Assembly (NCBI GenBank): GCA_017458805.1
Contig: JAFTAC010000205.1
Span: 1 to 5,127 of the forward strand
Direction: 5' to 3'
Source: Victivallales bacterium
GTDB taxonomy: Bacteria > Verrucomicrobiota > Lentisphaeria > Oligosphaerales > Oligosphaeraceae
Length of the DNA: 5,127 nt
The notes beneath the pieces are model-generated. The model was not told the origin of the DNA, did no database searches, and saw only the letters and a list, made by a program, of their open reading frames with translations. This document shows positions 1 to 5,127 of the stretch, in pieces. The position numbers were made by a program, and so were the translations under genes. How positions within the stretch are numbered: position 1 is the stretch's first letter; each line of letters begins with the position of its first letter.

Positions 1-1141
1 AGGTCAGGGGCACGGGCTGAACCGCCTCCACCTCCTCGGCAGAAAGCAGCTTTATGCTGACAGGCGCGTCGGAGACCAGATTCGCCTTCACGCTGAACTC
101 CTTGCTGTTCAACTCCTTGACAGCAATCTCCTTGTCCCCTTGCAGAATCGCGATGGAGGCCAGACGCATGGTCGCCAGCCCAGCAAATATCATCGTGGAG
201 CCAGGCATCACCTCCATCACCTCCTGGTCGTGCTTGACAAGGTAGTTCTTGCGGCCCGTGTGGGGTGGTGGTGCAACCGCCGCCTCCCAGCGGACAAGCC
301 CTGGAACAGGCGCGATGCGCAGGCGATGCCACTCGGAAGATGCGTCCCCCGCCAGTACCCTGTAACGTGTTGTCGCATAGAGAGCGGAGGTTTTTGCGGA
401 AAAGCTGGCATTCTCGCCACTCGCCATCTCCAACGTGACAGGCGGCTCGGTCTCATCTTCAAGCTGAAGCGTGGCCTTGGAGGGAATGTCGCCTGCCAGT
501 TGCGCCACTATTTCCACCTCCTGACCGCGTTTCACCGAGAGATCGCCAGGGGTGACCTCCACGATGACGGTGCGCGAGTGTGGGCGTATGCCCGCAAATG
601 GCAGGAAGATACGGGCCAGACTGGTCGCCATCCCAGCGGGTGCGCAAAGAAACGGTATGAGCCATAAAAGAAGAGCTACTGGATAGGCACGCTTGAGCCA
701 TTGACGCGAACGCGCAGGATAGAGCTGCCGCGCCTCAATCTGCTCCAGGCGCACACCAGGCTCCTCCAGCAGCCGTTCGATGAAATCGGCTTGGACATTC
801 CCCTGTTCGTAGAACTGCACGGCGTTGATGATATGGTTGTCCGCCGTCGGCTGCGCCTTCTCCACGAGAACCGCCAGCGCCTGGAGGCTGAGGCGGTGTC
901 TGGAAAAACGGACCAGCCAAGCGACAACTGCTATCAAGGAAGCCACGATGCCCCCCAAGGCTAGCCAGCGCCAGACAGCCGTCATTTTGAACAGCACATC
1001 GGCCAGTGCCAACATCAGAACAAGTGAAACCAGCGGCAGCAGAAGCCAGAGCACAGCTAGCGTCAGCAGCTCCTGCGAGCGCTCACGACCGAGCCGCCGC
1101 AGCTGCATCAGTGTCATATTTAGACGCCTGCCTGGATTCAT
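1..1141 (-). CDS. DUF4175-like large membrane protein, N-terminal part (runs off left edge)
   Basis: An uninterrupted minus-strand frame of 380 codons starts with ATG at 1141 and is still open at base 1. The start is preceded by AGGGA (1154-1150) with 8 bases spacing, and an in-frame TAA at 1180-1178 rules out a longer protein; Met9 and Met12 are possible later starts. Visible layout: a basic N-terminus, hydrophobic helices at about residues 25-50 and 56-77, a soluble stretch, a third helix at about 152-170, then beta-rich Ig-like sequence. This contains VTPGDLSVKRGQEVEI (196-211), and later a segment with PPHTGRKNY (292-300) followed by VMPGSTMIF (311-319). This order matches what I recall of DUF4175-like proteins, often encoded beside MoxR-type ATPase, DUF58 and von Willebrand-factor genes in PVC-group bacteria. 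The bulk of the protein would be extracytoplasmic. The family call is by pattern recognition and the molecular function is unknown. The remainder and any partner genes lie left of the window. Confidence 0.72.
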   Translation of the reverse strand, partial: MNPGRRLNMTLMQLRRLGRERSQELLTLAVLWLLLPLVSLVLMLALADVLFKMTAVWRWLALGGIVASLIAVVAWLVRFSRHRLSLQALAVLVEKAQPTADNHIINAVQFYEQGNVQADFIERLLEEPGVRLEQIEARQLYPARSRQWLKRAYPVALLLWLIPFLCAPAGMATSLARIFLPFAGIRPHSRTVIVEVTPGDLSVKRGQEVEIVAQLAGDIPSKATLQLEDETEPPVTLEMASGENASFSAKTSALYATTRYRVLAGDASSEWHRLRIAPVPGLVRWEAAVAPPPHTGRKNYLVKHDQEVMEVMPGSTMIFAGLATMRLASIAILQGDKEIAVKELNSKEFSVKANLVSDAPVSIKLLSAEEVEAVQPVPLT

Positions 1142-1209
1142 CGATGTTTTCCCTGATTCAAGGTGATTGAGTGGAAATTAAGCTTCTAGGCCTTCTAGAG
1201 ATTCTTACT

Positions 1210-1237
1210 ATTATAATGTAATATGGTTTACGGTAAA
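1210..1237 (-). promoter_or_regulatory. Candidate sigma70-type promoter for the minus-strand membrane protein
   Basis: Read on the minus strand, there is an exact TATAAT at 1215-1210. A TTTACC (4 of 6 to TTGACA) lies at 1237-1232, with a 16-base spacer. Transcription would start near 1203 and leave an untranslated leader of about 60 bases before the ATG at 1141. The surroundings are AT-rich, as expected for a promoter. A TATAAT also reads on the plus strand at 1212-1217, but no -35-like hexamer lies at the right distance upstream of it. Confidence 0.45.
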
Positions 1238-1308
1238 TGCAATACTCAAACTGGCTGGAAAAAACCAAATAATTCCGTTAAAAAGTAATCCATCAGTAAT
1301 TGATATGA

Positions 1309-1322
1309 GCCGCGTTAGCGGC
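1309..1322. repeat. GC-rich hairpin 1 (5-bp stem, GTTA loop)
   Basis: GCCGC (1309-1313) and GCGGC (1318-1322) pair perfectly around a four-base GTTA loop. It is short and could be chance, but it sits at the sharp boundary between AT-rich sequence and a GC-rich block with two larger hairpins. Confidence 0.4.
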
Positions 1323-1335
1323 GGCAAGAACCTAG

Positions 1336-1378
1336 CCGTGGGTGGAGCGAGCGCCTCTGGCGCGAGCGAAACCCACGG
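1336..1378. repeat. GC-rich hairpin 2, bipartite stem with symmetric internal loop
   Basis: CCGTGGGT (1336-1343) pairs with ACCCACGG (1371-1378), all eight bases. Inside, GCGCC (1351-1355) pairs with GGCGC (1359-1363) around a TCT loop. The two stems are separated by a symmetric 7x7 internal loop, and both of its strands contain GAGCGA. No run of T follows on either strand, so this is not a canonical intrinsic terminator. The form resembles a REP-like intergenic element; whether it recurs in the genome cannot be told from this window. Confidence 0.6.
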
Positions 1379-1401
1379 GCAAATGTCACATCCAGTTCCA
1401 T

Positions 1402-1440
1402 TGCGCCGTGCCGCGTAGCGAAGCGGAGCGGCAAGGCGCA
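1402..1440. repeat. GC-rich hairpin 3, 12-bp stem with one mismatch
   Basis: GCGCCGTGCCGC (1403-1414) pairs with GCGGCAAGGCGC (1428-1439) except at one position, and the outer pair T1402-A1440 extends it. The 13-base loop contains AGCGAA (1417-1422), the same hexamer that ends the internal loop of hairpin 2 (1365-1370). On the plus strand it is followed by a run of A, not T, so a terminator role is unlikely in that direction. On the minus strand the T run precedes the stem instead of following it. Confidence 0.6.
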
Positions 1441-1583
1441 GAAAAAACCAGCAAGTATTATCAACCAGTGAGGCATTACCGTGAAAAAAAGAGAAAAATC
1501 AACGAGCAAAAGAAAAATCCCACTATATATTACTATGTGGAGTGTTTTGCGCACTTTCCGTTCTGTGTATTCAAATCCATAAA

Positions 1584-1590
1584 AGGAGAG
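1584..1590 (+). promoter_or_regulatory. Ribosome binding site deciding the start of the first aminotransferase
   Basis: AGGAGAG at 1584-1590 ends 9 bases before the ATG at 1600. No comparable site precedes the upstream in-frame ATG at 1342. A second ATG follows directly at 1603, so the protein begins Met-Met. The second aminotransferase has the same arrangement, which supports this start. Confidence 0.85.
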
Positions 1591-1599
1591 ATTGTTTCT

Positions 1600-2799
1600 A
1601 TGATGACAAGAAAGGAGATAGATGCAGCCTTGCAGAAGCGTCCAACCAAGCGTTGGAGCGGCGAGCCTGGCCTGGGAAGCGTCTATGGCGAGGAGGAAAT
1701 CCAGGCTGCGCTGGATGCCGTCAAGGACTCTATGAACTACGAGAAGGGCTTTGGCTTCACCAGCCAGCCCATCGTGGATTTCGAGAACGCCTTCGCAAAC
1801 TATGTCGGCACCAAACACGCCATCGCCGTAAACTCCTGCGGCCCAGGAATTGATATTGTCATGCGCTTCCTGAAGCTGGAGGCAGACGACGAGGTCATCG
1901 TCCCCCCCTGCAACTTCATCGCAGCCCCGCTGTCAGCCTACGGCAACGGCGGCAAGGTTGTCTGGGGCGATGTCATCAAGGAAACGCTTGAACTCGACCC
2001 AGCCGACGTGGAGCGCAAAATCACCCCGCGCACACGCGCCATCTTCCCTGTCCACATGAACGGCCTCTCCGCCCCTGTGAACGAACTGCTGGCTGTCGCC
2101 GCCCGCCACCCAGAGTGCCGTTGCGGCGCCCCCCTGGTCATCTGCGATGCAGCACGCGCCTGTGGCGGCGGTTATGACGGAGGCAAAATCGGCAAGGCGG
2201 GCTTCGCCACCATCTTCTCCCTCCACACGATGAAAAACATCACCACCCTCGGCGAAGGCGGCATGATTACGACAGACAGCGATGAACTGGCCACCTACGC
2301 GCGCTCCGTCCGCATGTACGGCGGCGGGGTCGAGGCATGGGGCACCTCCAACGTGATGACGAAGGTACAGGCCGCCGTCGGCCTTGTCCAGCTCGCCAAG
2401 TTGGACGGATTCATCGCCGACCGCAGGCGCCTCGCCAAGCAGCGGGACGAACTGCTCTCGGGCATCCCCGAAATCAAAACGCCCGTCGAGCCAGCCGACT
2501 GCGTCCACAGCTACTACCTCTACACCTGCCAAGTGTGCGATGAATGGGCTGGAGAAAAGCGCGATAAGCTCATCGAAATGCTCGATACGGAGTACGGTTT
2601 CCGCTGCGGAAAGGCGAATCCCCCCGTCTATTGGGGGCGCAAGCAGCTGGCCGACTGCACGGACTGCTCCAAGACGCCTGTCTCGGACCTGCTCGGCAAC
2701 ACCATCTTCTGCCCGCCCATCCACCCCGCCATGCCCGAGGACGACAACCGTTACATCTGCGCCGCCATAGCCGACGCAGTCGAGAAACTGCGTGGCTGA
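1600..2799 (+). CDS. DegT/DnrJ/EryC1/StrS family PLP-dependent aminotransferase, cysteine-rich paralogue
   Basis: This 399-residue protein has the usual length of the family, whose cytosolic fold-type-I enzymes mostly transaminate keto-sugars or related compounds using PLP and an amino-acid donor. The expected blocks appear in order: the cofactor phosphate loop region VNSCGPGIDIVM (77-88), DEVIVPPCNF (97-106), ITPRTRAIFPVHMNG (141-155), ICDAARACGG (181-190) with Asp183 expected to contact the PLP ring nitrogen, and HTMKNITTLGEGG (209-221) with Lys212 as the Schiff-base lysine. NVMTKVQAAVGLVQLAKLD (251-269) is the usual subunit-interface block. The phosphate loop lacks the common SGT-x-AL form. 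The protein has 14 cysteines against 5 in the neighbouring paralogue, including CxxC pairs at 310/313 and 353/356. TGA at 2797 is followed 21 bases later by the paralogue, so the two are probably one transcript. Substrate is unknown: DegT enzymes vary too much to assign it from sequence alone. Confidence 0.93.
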   Translation: MMTRKEIDAALQKRPTKRWSGEPGLGSVYGEEEIQAALDAVKDSMNYEKGFGFTSQPIVDFENAFANYVGTKHAIAVNSCGPGIDIVMRFLKLEADDEVIVPPCNFIAAPLSAYGNGGKVVWGDVIKETLELDPADVERKITPRTRAIFPVHMNGLSAPVNELLAVAARHPECRCGAPLVICDAARACGGGYDGGKIGKAGFATIFSLHTMKNITTLGEGGMITTDSDELATYARSVRMYGGGVEAWGTSNVMTKVQAAVGLVQLAKLDGFIADRRRLAKQRDELLSGIPEIKTPVEPADCVHSYYLYTCQVCDEWAGEKRDKLIEMLDTEYGFRCGKANPPVYWGRKQLADCTDCSKTPVSDLLGNTIFCPPIHPAMPEDDNRYICAAIADAVEKLRG

Positions 2800-3626
2800 T
2801 TTGAGAGGAGAAAAGTGAATATGATGACACAACAAGAGATAGACGCCGCCTTGACCAGAAAGCCCGCGATTTCATGGCCGTCTGAACCGCGCCTGGGCAG
2901 CATTTACGGGCAGGAAGAACTGGATGCCGTCGAACAGTCCATGCGGGATTCGATGGATGTGGTGAAGGGTTTCGGCTTCTCCGCCCCACCCATCCCCGAC
3001 TTCGAGGCGGCCTTCGCCAAATACACGGGCACCAAGTTCGCCACCGCCGTGAACTCCTGCGGGCCTGGCATCGACATTGTCATGCGCTACCTGAAGCTGC
3101 AGCCAGGCGACGAGGTTATCGTCCCCTCCATCAACTACTCTGCGGCGCCGCTGGCGGTGCTGGGAGCGGGTGGCACGGTCATCTGGGGCGAAAGCGACCC
3201 AGAGACCTTTATGCTCGACCCCAAGGACGTGGAGAAGAAAATCACCCCGCGCACACGCGCCATCTTCCCTGTCCACATCCACGGCTGTTCCGCGCCGATG
3301 GACGAGTACATCGAAATCGCCAACCGCCATCCGCACCCCGTCTATGGCCCGCCTAAAGTCATCGGCGATGCGGCCCGCGCATGCGGCGGCGACTACAACG
3401 GCACCAAAATCGGCAAACGAGGCTGGGCGACCATCTACTCCTTCCATACCCAGAAGAACATGACGACCCTCGGCGAAGGCGGCATGATTGTCACCGACGA
3501 CGAAGATTTGAACACCTACGCCCACTCTGTCCGCATGTACGGTGGCGGCGTGAACGCCTGGGGCACCTCCAACGTGATGACGAAGGTACAGGCAGCCGTC
3601 GGCCTCGTCCAGCTCGCCAAGCTGGA
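2017..3626 (+). repeat. Near-identical DNA blocks shared by the two aminotransferase genes
   Basis: Three blocks match in register between the genes: 2017-2057 with 3238-3278 (41 of 41 bases, residues 140-152 of both proteins), 2245-2268 with 3466-3489 (24 of 24) and 2338-2405 with 3559-3626 (65 of 68). Elsewhere the genes differ at many synonymous sites, even where the protein is identical, for example over residues 78-88. The span given covers both copies. Confidence 0.8.
2803..2810 (+). promoter_or_regulatory. Ribosome binding site deciding the start of the second aminotransferase
   Basis: GAGAGGAG at 2803-2810 leaves 10 bases to the ATG at 2821, but only 4 to an in-frame GTG at 2815. The ATG gives a Met-Met start aligned residue for residue with the first aminotransferase, so 2821 is preferred over 2815. 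Confidence 0.75.
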
Positions 3627-4014
3627 TAGCTTCATCGCGGGCCGCCGCCGCGTCGCCTACGCACGCAACAGGATGCTGGAAGGCGTCGAGGGCATCACCC
3701 TGCCCTACAACCCGCCCAACGCGGAGTCCAGTTTCTACATGTACCCCATCAAGCTCAAGGCCGAATGGGCGGGCGAGAAGCGGGACTACATCATCGCCAC
3801 CCTCCGCGACAAGTACAACGTCGGCGCCGTCGTCGCCAACAACCCCGCCTACATGGGACGCAAGATCCTCGCAGAACATTTCGGCAAGACCACACCGCTC
3901 TCGGAGAAGCTGGCCTCGCAGCTCATCTGCCTGAGCATCCACCCGGCCATGAGCGATTCCGACAACGAATACATCACCGCCGCCTTCCTCTCCTGCCTCA
4001 AAGAACTAGATTAA
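2821..4014 (+). CDS. DegT/DnrJ/EryC1/StrS family PLP-dependent aminotransferase, second paralogue
   Basis: This 397-residue protein aligns with the upstream gene product without gaps over roughly the first 350 residues and is about 58% identical by hand count. It keeps the same PLP-site blocks: VNSCGPGIDIVM (77-88), IGDAARACGG (181-190) with Asp183, HTQKNMTTLGEGG (209-221) with Lys212, and the interface block at 251-269. Divergence concentrates at 280-370, the C-terminal part that usually helps shape the substrate site: here AESSFYMYPI (301-310) and VVANNPAYMGRK (337-348) replace the cysteine-rich versions of the first copy. Both copies look catalytically competent, so it may transaminate a different substrate or form mixed dimers, since family active sites lie at the dimer interface. 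It could start at GTG 2815, adding two residues. No T-tract terminator follows; a hairpin and a DUF1015 gene come next. The substrate is not assignable from this sequence. Confidence 0.93.
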   Translation: MMTQQEIDAALTRKPAISWPSEPRLGSIYGQEELDAVEQSMRDSMDVVKGFGFSAPPIPDFEAAFAKYTGTKFATAVNSCGPGIDIVMRYLKLQPGDEVIVPSINYSAAPLAVLGAGGTVIWGESDPETFMLDPKDVEKKITPRTRAIFPVHIHGCSAPMDEYIEIANRHPHPVYGPPKVIGDAARACGGDYNGTKIGKRGWATIYSFHTQKNMTTLGEGGMIVTDDEDLNTYAHSVRMYGGGVNAWGTSNVMTKVQAAVGLVQLAKLDSFIAGRRRVAYARNRMLEGVEGITLPYNPPNAESSFYMYPIKLKAEWAGEKRDYIIATLRDKYNVGAVVANNPAYMGRKILAEHFGKTTPLSEKLASQLICLSIHPAMSDSDNEYITAAFLSCLKELD

Positions 4015-4072
4015 ACCCGTCTTCCAGCGTTTTTGCGCAGGAGTCACCCCAATCCTTCTTACTTCGTCCTGA

Positions 4073-4097
4073 CAGCGCGCTCCTTCAGAGCGCGCTG
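4073..4097 (+). other. Perfect 10-bp hairpin just upstream of the DUF1015 gene
   Basis: CAGCGCGCTC (4073-4082) pairs perfectly with GAGCGCGCTG (4088-4097) around a CTTCA loop. Downstream are GATT and eight A, then ATG, so only 11 bases lie between the stem and the start codon. The plus strand has no T-tract after the stem, so this is not a standard intrinsic terminator for the aminotransferases. It could be an atypical or factor-dependent terminator, an RNA-stabilising 3' end, or a translation-controlling structure for the next gene. Confidence 0.65.
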
Positions 4098-4108
4098 GAT
4101 TAAAAAAA

Positions 4109-5127
4109 ATGAGCACAGTACTTCCCTTCCAGGCAATTATGCCATCCCGTGCGGACGCGCCCAGCGTTGCCACGCTCCCCTACGATGTCATGAACCGTGA
4201 CGAGGCCGCCAAGATGGCGGCAGGAAATCCCTTGAGTTTCCTGCATGTCACCCGTTCCGAGATAGACCTCCCTTCAGACACCAATCCATACTCCCCCGAG
4301 GTCTATGAGAAGGCCGCCCAAAACTGGAACGCCCTCAAGAAGGCTCGCCTCGCGAAGGACGCCGTCCCTGCCTTCTATATCTACTCGCTTGTGATGAATG
4401 GCCGCCGCCAGACAGGCATCGTCGCAACCCCCGCCGTGAAAGACTACGACACGGGCATCATCCTCAAGCACGAAAAGACACGCAAGGAGAAGGAAGACGA
4501 CCGCACGCGCCACATCTCCACCCTTCGCGCACAGACAGGGCCTGTCTTCCTGACCTACAAGGACTCCCCCGCCATCGACGCCATCGTCACGAAGACCATG
4601 GCATCGGCCCCGCTCTTTGACTTCACCGCCGAAGACGGTATCCAGCACACGGGCTGGCGCATAGCCGACGATGACACCGAGGCAGTCCAAAACGCCTTTG
4701 CGCAGATTCCCAACCTCTACATCGCGGACGGACACCACCGCGCCGCCAGCGCCAGCCGTGCCTACGCAACCCTCAAGGACGGCGAATCCGACCGTTTCCT
4801 GGCCGTCATCTTCCCTGCCAGCCAGCTCAAGATCCTGCCCTACAACAGGGTTGTCTTCGACTTGAACGGCATGGATGAGGAGCAGTTCCTTGCAGCCGTC
4901 CGCAGCCGCATGGCCGTGGAGCCTGCGGCATCCGCCGAACCAGATGGCGTCGGCGACGTCCGCATGTACCTCGCCGGCAAATGGTGGAAGCTCACCCTGC
5001 CCTCCTTGGCAAACGCCAGTGCCATCGACGCATTGGATGTCAGCCGCCTCCAGAACACCATCCTGGCCCCCCTGCTGGGAATTGACGACCCGCGCACCAG
5101 CAAGCGCATCGACTTCGTCGGTGGCAT
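4109..5127 (+). CDS. DUF1015 family protein, N-terminal part (runs off right edge)
   Basis: The frame is open from ATG 4109 to the right edge: 339 codons plus two bases, of a family that is usually about 400 residues or slightly longer. Family signatures are clear: LPFQAIMPSR near the N-terminus, ATLPYDVMNRDEA (21-33), NPLSFLHVTRSEIDLP (40-55), KHEKTRKEKEDDRTRH (120-135), YIADGHHRAASA (204-215), LKILPYNRVV (240-249) and LDVSRLQNTILAPLLGIDDP (309-328). The start is firm because the family motif begins at once and an in-frame TGA at 4070 leaves no other start codon between. No Shine-Dalgarno sequence precedes it, only an A-rich stretch after a hairpin. DUF1015 proteins are cytosolic and, to my knowledge, have no settled function. 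The DGHHR motif (208-211 and flanks) recalls the ParB/Srx-fold free-serine kinases SerK and SbnI, and I recall frequent linkage to serA/serC. A role in serine metabolism is therefore an inference, not an assignment. Confidence 0.92.
   Translation, partial: MSTVLPFQAIMPSRADAPSVATLPYDVMNRDEAAKMAAGNPLSFLHVTRSEIDLPSDTNPYSPEVYEKAAQNWNALKKARLAKDAVPAFYIYSLVMNGRRQTGIVATPAVKDYDTGIILKHEKTRKEKEDDRTRHISTLRAQTGPVFLTYKDSPAIDAIVTKTMASAPLFDFTAEDGIQHTGWRIADDDTEAVQNAFAQIPNLYIADGHHRAASASRAYATLKDGESDRFLAVIFPASQLKILPYNRVVFDLNGMDEEQFLAAVRSRMAVEPAASAEPDGVGDVRMYLAGKWWKLTLPSLANASAIDALDVSRLQNTILAPLLGIDDPRTSKRIDFVGG

Larger units (their letters stand above)
1142..1599. other. Divergent intergenic region (458 bases)
   Basis: This spacer separates the divergent membrane-protein gene from the aminotransferase pair. 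It has three parts. Positions 1142-1308 are AT-rich and carry the minus-strand promoter candidate. Positions 1309-1440 are GC-rich and consist mostly of three hairpins. Positions 1441-1599 are A/purine-rich with scattered weak TATATT/TATTAT-like boxes and end in the ribosome binding site of the first aminotransferase. I could not find a convincing plus-strand promoter: a TTGCGC (1547-1552) and TATTCA (1568-1573) pair has only 15 bases spacing and is weak. The aminotransferase frame stays open upstream to an ATG at 1342, but that extension crosses the hairpins and reads as a basic, non-homologous peptide, so I treat it as noncoding. Confidence 0.7.

Noticed and set aside
140..667. A 175-codon plus-strand frame opposite the membrane protein
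   Set aside because: The minus strand is open for all 380 codons with membrane helices and Ig-like motifs, whereas this frame gives a basic composition typical of an out-of-frame reading.
1223..1288. A 21-codon plus-strand frame in the AT-rich part of the divergent spacer
   Set aside because: It has no ribosome binding site and overlaps the minus-strand promoter candidate; a frame this short is expected by chance.
1342..1599. An 86-residue N-terminal extension of the first aminotransferase from ATG 1342
   Set aside because: It crosses two GC-rich hairpins and reads as a basic, low-complexity peptide unlike the family. The site at 1584-1590 and alignment with the second copy place the start at 1600.
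1909..2163. Cysteines 104, 173, 175 and 182 of the first aminotransferase as an E1 (DdhC/RfbH)-type [2Fe-2S] motif
   Set aside because: The C-x-C with a following cysteine recalls the E1 dehydrase motif, but as I recall it the spacing differs and those cysteines flank the PLP site. E1 also replaces the catalytic lysine with histidine, whereas Lys212 is kept here.
1933..2835. A 300-codon minus-strand frame opposite the first aminotransferase
   Set aside because: It is a mirror of the C-ending codon bias of the real gene. The plus strand has clear family motifs and a ribosome binding site; the antisense product resembles nothing I recognise.
2872..3942. A 356-codon minus-strand frame opposite the second aminotransferase
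   Set aside because: Same explanation as for the first copy: the frame parallels the antisense frame of the paralogue because the sense genes are homologous.
4073..4108. Hairpin before DUF1015 as a Rho-independent terminator
   Set aside because: The stem is strong but is followed by GATT and A8 on the plus strand, and on the minus strand the T-tract precedes it, so neither direction has the stem-then-U order.
4274..4738. A 154-codon minus-strand frame opposite the DUF1015 gene
   Set aside because: It lies wholly inside a well-supported DUF1015 coding region with multiple conserved motifs on the plus strand.

Overview
The window suggests a bacterium with GC-rich coding DNA and AT-rich spacers that uses Shine-Dalgarno sequences (AGGAG in front of two genes). 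The left gene looks like the large DUF4175-like membrane proteins that I associate mainly with the Planctomycetes-Verrucomicrobia-Lentisphaerae group. That placement is an inference from one protein family and is only moderately secure.

Layout: positions 1-1141 hold the N-terminal 380 codons of a minus-strand membrane protein that runs off the left edge. Positions 1142-1599 form a divergent intergenic region. It has a minus-strand promoter candidate, three GC-rich hairpins in otherwise AT-rich DNA, and a purine-rich leader ending in a strong ribosome binding site. Positions 1600-2799 and 2821-4014 are two tandem, paralogous PLP-dependent aminotransferases of the DegT/DnrJ/EryC1/StrS family, 399 and 397 residues long. 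By hand count they are about 58% identical, and both keep the catalytic lysine. A 94-base gap follows, with a perfect 10-bp hairpin. Positions 4109-5127 hold the first 339 codons of a DUF1015 protein that runs off the right edge.

The two aminotransferases are probably co-transcribed, with 21 bases between them. Retained active-site residues in both argue for two working enzymes, either with different substrates or as subunits of a heterodimer. The DUF1015 gene may be in the same transcript or separated by the hairpin. Its DGHHR motif resembles the phosphate-binding motif of ParB/Srx-fold free-serine kinases. From memory, DUF1015 genes often lie beside serA/serC, so a link to serine or amino-acid metabolism is a reasonable but unproven reading. 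No RNA genes, CRISPR arrays, transposases or attachment sites were seen.
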